A stretch of 6,268 nt of DNA from Gemmataceae bacterium. Lineage in GTDB: Bacteria; Planctomycetota; Planctomycetia; Gemmatales; Gemmataceae. A program made the position numbers and the translations under genes. Under the pieces are notes generated by a model. It had not been told where the DNA came from and did not search any database. It saw nothing but the letters and a program-made list of their open reading frames with translations. Shown piece by piece: positions 1-5,406 of the stretch. Numbering within the stretch: the stretch's first letter is position 1; each line of letters starts with the position of its first letter. Location: assembly GCA_026418875.1 (NCBI GenBank), contig JAOAAM010000214.1:1-6268 (forward strand), given 5' to 3'.

Positions 1-428
1 AGCCTGCAACGATCAAGCCCGGTAATGACCGACCCGCTCTCCCGAACATCGAGCGACTGAAACCTCCGACCGCGCCAGGCGGCCTTGATCGGCCTGCGAA
101 TCGGCCAAACCCGCCAAGCATCGAACGGCCCAAGATTCCGACGTTACCGAATGCCTCGAACAACCCGATGCGAGTGCCCACAAGACCCAACGCCGAGCAA
201 CCAAAATTGGCAGACATTCCTCGGGGGATCGGCGGTTTGCCAAATCCGAGCGGTCCGTCTCGGCCGAACGCCAAGGCACCCAGCCCTCCGCCGTCAACGC
301 CGTCGAATGCCCCCGGGCCGATCAACCCCAGGATTAGTCCCCGAGAGCCAAGTCGCGGCGATGGAAGCGGCACGCGCGGAGCCGATGCCCCTCCTGGTCG
401 TCCCAAGGCACCAGGAACTCCACGGTGA
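1..428 (+). CDS. Proline/arginine-rich protein, C-terminal part (partial gene)
   Basis: The frame starting at base 3 is open from the left edge to the TGA at 426-428. It encodes the last 141 residues of a gene whose start lies outside the window. About a quarter of the residues are proline, and much of the rest is Arg, Asn, Gly, Ala and Ser. No Phe, Tyr or Trp is present. Loose recurring units such as 'RPANRPSIERP', 'RPNA' and 'LPN' suggest a degenerate short repeat. The segment should be disordered, with no domain, membrane span or catalytic motif. Such tails are frequent in planctomycete secreted or cell-surface hypothetical proteins, but the N-terminal part that would show this is missing. 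A GC-rich shadow frame is possible, yet the unbroken frame ending just before a hairpin, and the coherent composition, favour a real gene. Function unknown. Confidence 0.55.
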   Translation, partial: PATIKPGNDRPALPNIERLKPPTAPGGLDRPANRPNPPSIERPKIPTLPNASNNPMRVPTRPNAEQPKLADIPRGIGGLPNPSGPSRPNAKAPSPPPSTPSNAPGPINPRISPREPSRGDGSGTRGADAPPGRPKAPGTPR

Positions 429-467
429 ACGAAGTTGAAACGCGACTGAGCAACCGCGAGTGGGCGT

Positions 468-506
468 GGGTCGCAGAGCACGGAGTCTGCGGCCCTGGCT
501 CATTTT
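468..506 (+). terminator. Hairpin between convergent genes, possible terminator
   Basis: GGGTCGCAGA (468-477) pairs with TCTGCGGCCC (486-495) over 10 bp with one G-U wobble, leaving an 8-nt loop. On the plus strand it is followed after about 7 nt by TTTT (502-506 region). It lies between the stop of the proline-rich gene (428) and the tail-to-tail amidase stop (506), where a terminator is expected. The T run is short and slightly distant, and the minus-strand side has no T tract, so it would mainly serve the plus-strand gene. Confidence 0.45.
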
Positions 507-1387
507 CAGCGGTCGATAGCTCGTCGGGTGAGGTCGGCAAAGGCGTCGATTCGGCGGTCACGGAGGAAAGGCCAGTTGCGGCGAACGTCCTCGATCCGCC
601 GTCGGTTGCATTTCACGACAAGCAGTTGTTCCGTCTCGTGGCTCGCTTTGTCGAGAACGACCCCGAAGGGATCGGCGACGAACGAGCCACCCCAGAATTC
701 CAATCCGCCCTCGGGCGGCCCCTCGTGGCCAACTCGATTGATGGCAGCAACATACACTCCATTAGCGATCGCGTGGCCGCGCTGAATTGTCTGCCAAGCG
801 TCATACTGTGCCCGCCCGTGTTCCGCTTTTTCCGCAGGGTGCCAGCCAATCGCCGTGGGATACACCAAGACTTCCGCCCCGCGGAGCGCCGTCAGCCGGG
901 CCGCCTCGGGAAACCATTGATCCCAACAAATCAGGGTCCCGATTCGACCATGACTAGTGTCGAAGCAGCGAAACCCCAAATCGCCCGGGGTGAAGTAGTA
1001 TTTCTCGTAGTAGAGCGGGTCGTCCGGGATGTGCATCTTCCGATAAATGCCGGCCAGCGATCCGTCAGCATCGAGCACTGCCACCGTGTTGTGGTATAGT
1101 CCCGGGGCGCGACGTTCAAACAGCGAGGCGACAATCACCACGCCCAACTCTCCGGCCATCCGGGACAATCGATCCGTCGTCGGTCCGGGAATCGGCTCGG
1201 CCAAGTCGAAGAGCCGAGCGTCGACCCGTTGGCAAAAGTATTCCGATAGAAATAACTCTGGCAGGCAGACGACAGCTGCCCCCGCCCGGGCTGCTTCTCG
1301 GATGCCGGATTCGGCTCGCTCCAAATTTCGCGTCGGGTCAGCGGTGCAGCGCATTTGCAACAAACCGAGCGTCCACTCGTCAGCCAT
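506..1387 (-). CDS. aguB: N-carbamoylputrescine amidase (nitrilase superfamily)
   Basis: A 293-residue C-N hydrolase expected to convert N-carbamoylputrescine to putrescine, CO2 and ammonia in the agmatine route of polyamine synthesis, in the cytoplasm. The nitrilase triad is visible: Glu44 in 'CLPELFLSEYF', Lys117 in 'YRKMHIPDDP' and Cys154 in 'LICWDQWFPE'. The segments 'YYEKYYFTPGD' (127-135), 'YPTAIGWHP' (176-184) and 'FWGGSFVADPFG' (231-242) are typical of the AguB branch, and the length is normal for it. The ATG at 1387 is well supported: GGGAG lies 5 nt upstream, and an in-frame TAG sits 27 nt before the ATG. No agmatine deiminase partner (aguA) is present in the window. The gene is flanked by opposite-strand genes on both sides, so it is probably transcribed alone. 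A related omega-amidase or beta-ureidopropionase role is less likely. Confidence 0.93.
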   Translation of the reverse strand: MADEWTLGLLQMRCTADPTRNLERAESGIREAARAGAAVVCLPELFLSEYFCQRVDARLFDLAEPIPGPTTDRLSRMAGELGVVIVASLFERRAPGLYHNTVAVLDADGSLAGIYRKMHIPDDPLYYEKYYFTPGDLGFRCFDTSHGRIGTLICWDQWFPEAARLTALRGAEVLVYPTAIGWHPAEKAEHGRAQYDAWQTIQRGHAIANGVYVAAINRVGHEGPPEGGLEFWGGSFVADPFGVVLDKASHETEQLLVVKCNRRRIEDVRRNWPFLRDRRIDAFADLTRRAIDR

Positions 1388-1416
1388 GATCGCTCCCGGC
1401 TCGTGACGTCCCTACT

Positions 1417-1431
1417 TGTACATGGTGTACA
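1417..1431. promoter_or_regulatory. 15-bp dyad TGTACA-TGG-TGTACA, operator-like
   Basis: Two identical, self-palindromic TGTACA hexamers flank TGG in the 116-bp divergent spacer between the amidase start (1387) and the glycosylase start (1504). The dyad begins 30 bp upstream of the amidase ATG and ends 72 bp before the glycosylase ATG, so a bound dimer could affect either gene. The sequence shows the symmetry only; no regulator is identified. It resembles but does not match the cyanobacterial LexA box, where the GTAC-type halves are separated by 4 rather than 5 bases. Confidence 0.4.
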
Positions 1432-1503
1432 CAATTTCGGAAGGACCGGACAACCGAAGCCGCGCGTGCGGTCAATTTTGCCCAAGTGGAGATGGTTTGC
1501 ACT

Positions 1504-2265
1504 ATGAGCGAGGACCAATTCCGCAAGCATTTGCGGGCTTACGTCGAGAGGTGCCAGCGCGCGGGGATCGAATTCGTTCCTCGGCCCCGGACAGCCGCTG
1601 TTGAAAACAATGAAACCACCCCAGTGACGTTATTCGCAGATCAGCCCCCGGTTACCTCTGCCACGGTCGAGGAACGCCGAAAAGCGTTGCAGTTGCTGGC
1701 GGACGAAGTCAAATCGTGCACCAAATGCAAGGAGTTGGCAGCGACTCGAACCCAAACCGTGTTTGGCGTCGGCCCCGTTGACCCGGACGTCTGCTTCATC
1801 GGGGAGGCCCCCGGGGCGGACGAAGATCGACAGGGGGAGCCATTTGTCGGTGCCGCCGGTCAACTTCTGAATCGGATCATCGCCGCTTGCGGGATGAAAC
1901 GCGAGGAGGTGTTCATCTGCAACATTTTGCGTTGTCGGCCTCCCGGCAATCGGACGCCACGAGCCGATGAGGCAGCCAACTGCCGCCCGTTTCTGGAGCG
2001 AACGCTGGAGTTGGTTCGCCCGCGGTTTATCGTGTGCCTGGGTGCAAGTGCGGCCAACTATCTTTTGGACTCCAAGTTGTCGATCGGCAAAATGCGGGGC
2101 AAGTTCTACGACTATCGTGGAATTCCGGTGTTGTGTACCTTCCATCCGGCGTACCTGCTGCGGAATAACACGCCCGAGCCACGCCGGCAAGTCTGGGAGG
2201 ACATGAAGTTGCTTTTGACACGAATGGGCCGACCCATCCCCGAGGTGAGACGCGGCCCCTCTTAA
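1504..2265 (+). CDS. Family 4 [4Fe-4S] uracil-DNA glycosylase
   Basis: Removes uracil from DNA at the first step of base-excision repair. Numbered from the longest start (GTG 1486; subtract 6 for the ATG used here), the four iron-sulfur cysteines are Cys78 and Cys81 ('SCTKC') plus Cys150 and Cys166. The 16-residue spacing of the last pair and the sequence 'LRCRPPGNR' match family 4 enzymes. Motif A is 'GEAPGADED' (106-114) followed by 'GEPFVGAAGQLLN'. Motif B is 'FHPAYLLRN' (219-227), containing the conserved His220. About 60 residues precede the first cysteine, beyond the compact thermophile enzymes; they include a helical stretch 'FRKHLRAYVERC' and a polar linker. In-frame starts are GTG 1486, ATG 1492 and ATG 1504. 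GGAG at 1488-1491 is too close for 1492 and suits 1504 best (12-nt spacing), so 1504 is preferred without certainty. The stop TAA lies in the TTAA shared with the convergent kinase gene. Confidence 0.92.
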   Translation: MSEDQFRKHLRAYVERCQRAGIEFVPRPRTAAVENNETTPVTLFADQPPVTSATVEERRKALQLLADEVKSCTKCKELAATRTQTVFGVGPVDPDVCFIGEAPGADEDRQGEPFVGAAGQLLNRIIAACGMKREEVFICNILRCRPPGNRTPRADEAANCRPFLERTLELVRPRFIVCLGASAANYLLDSKLSIGKMRGKFYDYRGIPVLCTFHPAYLLRNNTPEPRRQVWEDMKLLLTRMGRPIPEVRRGPS

Positions 2266-3749
2266 GCCTCCTGCGGCGTCTCCACCTCTGCCTCCACCGG
2301 CGGGGCCGAGGGTGACGGGAGCAGCGGTGACAACACTTGCTCTAACGCTCCTTTTTTCAAAGGAAACGTGAGCACGACTGTGTCCTCCCCCTCGCGAATT
2401 CTTGTCCGCATCCAATCCTGGTCCTCGGCCAGCAGCACGACACGGATGCACCGTGTTGAGCTGCGGTTGGCATCCCGGCAGAATTCGTCGAAAACGTCCA
2501 ACGCGCTCTCGCCCAGCGTGCCGACGTCGAGGACTAAGGCTTCGAATGGCTTTTGTCGGAACGCTTGCAGCGCCCGCTTCGGGTCAATGGACAACAGGAC
2601 ACGGAAGCCCAAGTTCTTGAACTTCTGGCGGAGAAGCTCCTGCAATTTCTCGCGTTTCTCAACCACGAATACGGTGGGTTGGGAGTTCGACGACGCAGAC
2701 GCCGACGCCCCTGCCGCCAACTCCGCTTGGACGGCATGGATCGCCTCAAGCAACTGTTGCGGATTCTGAAACCTCCGTTGCGGGTCCAAGCTCATCATCC
2801 GATCGAGCAACTGGAACACCGACGGCGGCGCTTCGGGGACATCGTCTTTTGTCAACGGTTTGATTTGCTCAAACCGCTGTTTTTGCATGCGGACTCGGCG
2901 GTCTTTCGTCGGCGGCAAGGCGGGGCGGCCGGAGAGCATCTCGTAAAACACGCAGCCGAGGAAGAAAATGTCGCTCCGAGGGTCGCCCGGCGGGACATTG
3001 GTGGCCCGTTCCAAACCGGCGTAGTCCACGGTTCGATCGACGTTGATGTTTTCATCCTCGATGAGCGAATAGCCGACTTTGCTGGTCAACTCCGTCAACC
3101 CGAAATCAACCAGCTTGGCCACACCCTGCGTCGAGAGCAGGATGTTGCTGGGCTTAATGTCGCGGTGCGTCATGCCGTGGGCAAAGGCGTCCGCCAAGCC
3201 GGCAGCTGACTCCTCCAGGATTTTCATGGCTTCGGGCAGCGGTAGCTTTTTGCGCACCGACAACAGCGACCGCAAGTTCGTCCCTTCAACGAACTCCATC
3301 ACGATGAAGAACTGATTCGACGTGCGATCGCAGTTCACCCCCAAGATCTGGACGATGTTCGGGTGATGCAACCGCATCCCGAACTTCCCTTCGCGCTCGA
3401 ACAGGACGATTTTGTTGTTGTCTTCCGTCCAGCGGCGACGCAGCACTTTCAACGCGACCACGGCTCCCGTCCGCGGATCTTCGGCTCGGTAAACCCGGCC
3501 GAAAGTGCCAGACGCGATCTTGTAAAGCAGCTTGTAACCGCCCAGGAAATAGCCGTCTGGGTCGCGTCGCTCGAGTTTCGATGCTTGGAAGGTTGTAATG
3601 TACTGCTTGCGGACGAGCATCTCGATGAGGTCATTGGGATCGGCCGTCGGCCCCAACTCGTCCAAGCACTCCATCAGTTGGGCCTCGTTGATCAGCTTAC
3701 CCCGAATCGCGAACCTGCCGAGGTCTTCTACTTCGCTGCTGGACGACAT
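2262..3749 (-). CDS. Ser/Thr protein kinase with N-terminal planctomycete module and C-terminal receiver-like domain
   Basis: A 495-residue protein with no membrane segment, so probably cytosolic. Residues 1-65 form a short helical module ('GKLINEAQL... LVRKQYITTFQASKL') of the kind that precedes many planctomycete kinases. Residues 72-340 are a Hanks-type kinase: glycine loop 'IASGTFGRVYRA' (78-89) with Ala79 at the first glycine, Lys101 ('VALKVL'), Glu120 on helix C, catalytic loop 'HRDIKPSN' (195-202, Asp197), 'DFG' (215-217), and 'DYAGLER' (242-248) where APE is usual. Catalytic residues are present, so activity is expected. Residues 358-475 look like a CheY fold: Asp408 ('LVLDVG') at the phosphoacceptor position and Lys465 ('FPLKKG'), but the usual N-terminal acidic pair reads 'VEKRE', so phosphorylation there is uncertain. 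A Pro/Glu-rich tail ends the protein. An in-frame TAG 15 nt upstream fixes the ATG; the ribosome site is weak. It is divergent from the FHA-STAS gene. Confidence 0.92.
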   Translation of the reverse strand: MSSSSEVEDLGRFAIRGKLINEAQLMECLDELGPTADPNDLIEMLVRKQYITTFQASKLERRDPDGYFLGGYKLLYKIASGTFGRVYRAEDPRTGAVVALKVLRRRWTEDNNKIVLFEREGKFGMRLHHPNIVQILGVNCDRTSNQFFIVMEFVEGTNLRSLLSVRKKLPLPEAMKILEESAAGLADAFAHGMTHRDIKPSNILLSTQGVAKLVDFGLTELTSKVGYSLIEDENINVDRTVDYAGLERATNVPPGDPRSDIFFLGCVFYEMLSGRPALPPTKDRRVRMQKQRFEQIKPLTKDDVPEAPPSVFQLLDRMMSLDPQRRFQNPQQLLEAIHAVQAELAAGASASASSNSQPTVFVVEKREKLQELLRQKFKNLGFRVLLSIDPKRALQAFRQKPFEALVLDVGTLGESALDVFDEFCRDANRSSTRCIRVVLLAEDQDWMRTRIREGEDTVVLTFPLKKGALEQVLSPLLPSPSAPPVEAEVETPQEA

Positions 3750-3795
3750 AACCGCGCAACCCTAACCGCCTCTGGGACGAACCCCCGCTCTGTTT

Positions 3796-3823
3796 AGATT
3801 AACTCACCCCCCGGGGGAATCAA
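3796..3823 (-). promoter_or_regulatory. Possible kinase-gene promoter spanning a CCCCCGGGGG palindrome
   Basis: On the minus strand, TTGATT (3823-3818) and TAATCT (3801-3796) are separated by 16 bp, upstream of the kinase ATG at 3749. The -35 match is fair and the -10 match is weak. The spacer holds a perfect CCCCCGGGGG palindrome (3808-3817) that might bind a regulator. This is a suggestion from hexamer matching only. Confidence 0.25.
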
Positions 3824-3926
3824 GCAGACATCGGCATCTGCCCTGCTACACATGCACTCCGTCGGGCCGGCATCAGGCCAGGCGACTTGTGGGGTCCGCG
3901 GACTGTCACGAATTTTTCATTTGTAA

Positions 3927-3955
3927 TTGCAGAGGACGGCAAATTGAAGTACACT
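3927..3955 (+). promoter_or_regulatory. Possible promoter of the FHA-STAS gene
   Basis: TTGCAG (3927-3932) and TACACT (3950-3955) lie 17 bp apart, in an AT-richer patch (3910-3980) of the otherwise GC-rich spacer 3750-4012. Transcription would start near 3962, about 50 nt before the ATG at 4013. The -10 is reasonable and the -35 matches only at TTG. A perfect GTCCGCGGAC palindrome (3894-3903) sits just upstream. No small gene is convincing in this spacer. Confidence 0.35.
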
Positions 3956-4012
3956 GCATTGGTCAACTTCAAAAAGTCTCTTCGATGAGGCGGTGCGTGG
4001 GGGTGAACGCCC

Positions 4013-4837
4013 ATGAAGTTCTATCTCATCGTCGCCAAAGGCAAGCACCAAGGTCTGCCCATCCCGATTGAAATCGACCTGTTCATGATCGGTTCGGATC
4101 GGTCGTGTCAGTTGCGATCGACCCACGAGAGCGTGGCGGAGCGTCATTGTGCCTTGGTGACTCGCGACCGAAAAGTGTTCATTCGCGACATGGGCGGGGG
4201 GCAAACGCTGGTCAACGATGAGCCGATGCCCGAGAACGCCGAATGGCCCCTGCATGCAGGCGACAAGATCAAGGTCGGCCCGCTGGAGTTCGTGATTCAG
4301 TTCCGCGAGAAACCGCTGTCCCAGCGGGATCTGGAAGAGTGGGCGCTCCGCTGCTTGGACGAAGCCCAAAGCACCAAAAAGCTGCAAGCCGTTGATGAAC
4401 TGGTCATGATGGCCAACGCCAAGACCCACGCCCTGGACGCAGCTCAGGCGGCCGCGGCGATTCTCGATCGTCTCAGTGCTCAGCGAGGTGTTGTTCGGGG
4501 CAGGCTTCGCATCTCCCGCGAGGGGAACGTGACCGTCGTTCGCATCAACGACGTGTATTTGGTCGATGAAGCCGAGCTGGCGCACATCGACAAGGAATTG
4601 CGAGACAACCTCAACGCCCCGCGCTTACGGGTGCTCTTGGATTTCAAAAATGTGAAACGCATGTCGAGTGCGGGGGCCATGATGGTAGCCAATTTGGCCC
4701 GCTGGCTAAGGCACAACGGCAGCACGCTCGCCATCTGCCGACTCCGGAATGAGTTTCGTGAAATGCTCACTACCGTTCTGGGCCGAACGATCCCGATTTA
4801 TCCGGACAAGCCGACGGCCCTCATGGCGGAGTGGTGA
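4013..4837 (+). CDS. FHA-STAS fusion protein (putative phospho-signalling adaptor / anti-sigma antagonist-like)
   Basis: A 274-residue soluble protein. Residues 1-97 resemble an FHA domain: beta strand 'MKFYLIVAKGKHQG', 'FMIGSDRSCQL' (24-34), 'VAERHCALV' (41-49), 'FIRDMGGGQTLVNDEPM' (56-72) and 'LHAGDKIKVG' (80-89). Residues 98-160 are a charged, probably helical linker. Residues 161-274 resemble a STAS domain: 'NVTVVRINDVYLVDEAEL', 'LRVLLDFKNVKRMSSAGAMM' and 'LAICRLRNEFREML', with Ser219 at the position of the regulatory phosphoserine of SpoIIAA-type antagonists. FHA domains normally read phosphothreonine; here the usual Arg of 'GR' is Ser28 and the usual Ser of 'SxxH' is Ala42, so binding may be altered. 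An in-frame TGA at 4004-4006 leaves ATG 4013 as the first ATG; GGGGG lies about 9 nt upstream. It is divergent from the kinase, which could be its partner, and overlaps the next gene by 17 bp tail to tail. Confidence 0.85.
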   Translation: MKFYLIVAKGKHQGLPIPIEIDLFMIGSDRSCQLRSTHESVAERHCALVTRDRKVFIRDMGGGQTLVNDEPMPENAEWPLHAGDKIKVGPLEFVIQFREKPLSQRDLEEWALRCLDEAQSTKKLQAVDELVMMANAKTHALDAAQAAAAILDRLSAQRGVVRGRLRISREGNVTVVRINDVYLVDEAELAHIDKELRDNLNAPRLRVLLDFKNVKRMSSAGAMMVANLARWLRHNGSTLAICRLRNEFREMLTTVLGRTIPIYPDKPTALMAEW

Positions 4838-5219
4838 CGACCATCGAGCGAATGGCCACCGCCGCAACAATCGCCAAGAGCACCGCTTGCAGGATCAGGA
4901 TCAGGCGGAAGAGCCGTTGAAACGACTCCTTCGCGGTTTTATGCCGAAACAGCCTCATCCCCAGCCAGGCTCCCGGTGATCCGCCGACGAAAGACGCCAG
5001 CCAAAGAGTCCTCTCGGGAATCCTCGCGCTACCCAACTTGGCAAGGACTTTGTCGATTCCGAACCACAAAGTCGTAACAGAACTCGCAGCAATCAGCCAA
5101 CCGAGCAGCCAGGCGATCCCCCGATCCGTCGTCGCCGTTGCCCAAACCAGACCGACGGTGAGGGCGAGTGCGCCCAAGAACCAGAGGGACGTCCACCAGT
5201 GCGTGGATCGTCGGCGCAT
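4821..5219 (-). CDS. DUF1294 family small membrane protein
   Basis: A 132-residue inner-membrane protein of unknown function. Four hydrophobic segments are visible at about 10-30, 34-54, 72-90 and 103-124. The family hallmarks are clear: 'GIDKVLA' (54-60), 'RIPERTLWLASFVGGSPGAW' (66-85), and 'GMRLFRHKTAKESF' (87-100). Some family members carry an N-terminal cold-shock domain, which is absent here. The first in-frame ATG after the upstream TGA (5244-5246 on the plus strand) is at 5219. No good ribosome site precedes it ('GGGTATCCCCTC'), so it may be poorly translated or leaderless. Its last 17 bp overlap the convergent FHA-STAS gene, which looks like genome compaction rather than functional linkage. 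It is divergent from the HEAT lipoprotein gene. Confidence 0.87.
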   Translation of the reverse strand: MRRRSTHWWTSLWFLGALALTVGLVWATATTDRGIAWLLGWLIAASSVTTLWFGIDKVLAKLGSARIPERTLWLASFVGGSPGAWLGMRLFRHKTAKESFQRLFRLILILQAVLLAIVAAVAIRSMVVTTPP

Positions 5220-5249
5220 GAGGGGATACCCGAGGTTCGGGATTCACGA

Positions 5250-5337
5250 GTCAAGAGCCGGTCTGGTTGTCGCGGGTCCGCATGAAAGCCACGGACCCAC
5301 GGACCCACGGACCAGCCGGCTGACAAAGTCTCTTGAC
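5250..5337. repeat. Nested imperfect inverted repeat in a divergent spacer
   Basis: Three stems nest inside one another. The outer stem is GTCAAGAG (5250-5257) with CTCTTGAC (5330-5337). The middle stem is CCGG(T)CTGGT (5258-5267, one bulged T) with ACCAGCCGG (5311-5319). The inner stem is GGGTCCG (5274-5280) with CGGACCC, available at 5292-5298 or 5300-5306. The left arms of the outer and middle stems are contiguous, while the right arms are separated by about 10 nt. No T run follows, so it is not a classical terminator. It could be a leader structure, a pair of operator half-sites, or the remnant of a small mobile repeat. Confidence 0.6.
5290..5313. repeat. Three perfect tandem copies of CACGGACC
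   Basis: The 8-bp unit CACGGACC is repeated exactly three times at 5290-5297, 5298-5305 and 5306-5313. The array lies in the loop side of the larger inverted repeat and supplies two alternative partners for GGGTCCG at 5274-5280. It probably arose by replication slippage, and copy number may vary between strains. Confidence 0.85.
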
Positions 5338-5362
5338 GGCTTGCCCGAGGTCATGCTATCGG
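5333..5362 (+). promoter_or_regulatory. Possible promoter of the HEAT-repeat lipoprotein gene
   Basis: TTGACG (5333-5338, five of six consensus bases) is followed 18 bp later by TATCGG (5357-5362), preceded by TG at 5354-5355 as in extended -10 promoters. Transcription would begin near 5369, about 38 nt before the ATG at 5407. The -35 overlaps the right arm CTCTTGAC of the inverted repeat, so that repeat could serve as an operator. Confidence 0.4.
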
Positions 5363-5395
5363 CCCACCTCGCTGTGTTTCAATCGCCACGGGGAA

Positions 5396-5401
5396 AGGGG
5401 G
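5396..5401 (+). promoter_or_regulatory. Ribosome binding site fixing the lipoprotein start
   Basis: AGGGGG ends 5 nt before ATG 5407. Together with the signal peptide that begins right at that codon, it decides between 5407 and earlier in-frame starts (5353, or 5038 inside the opposite-strand gene). Confidence 0.7.
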
Positions 5402-5406
5402 CGGAC

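Noticed and set aside
425..1099. A 224-codon open frame on the plus strand opposite the amidase gene
   Set aside because: It lies wholly within and antisense to a gene with a clear catalytic triad, and its translation shows no recognisable domain. Long antisense frames are expected in GC-rich coding DNA.
1630..2451. A 273-codon minus-strand frame across the glycosylase and kinase 3' ends
   Set aside because: It is antisense to most of the glycosylase and out of frame with the kinase, and its product is a low-complexity Gly/Ala/Arg mixture with no motif.
2553..3209. A 218-codon plus-strand frame opposite the kinase
   Set aside because: It is a shadow of the kinase coding sequence, rich in Arg/Leu with no domain pattern and no ribosome binding site.
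3889..4071. Small open frame of 60 codons in the kinase/FHA-STAS spacer
   Set aside because: It runs into the FHA-STAS gene in another frame, lacks a convincing ribosome site, and its translation resembles no protein pattern.
5038..5406. Upstream extension of the HEAT-repeat frame
   Set aside because: Much of it runs antisense through the DUF1294 gene and the rest through the structured spacer. The signal peptide and ribosome site place the start at 5407.
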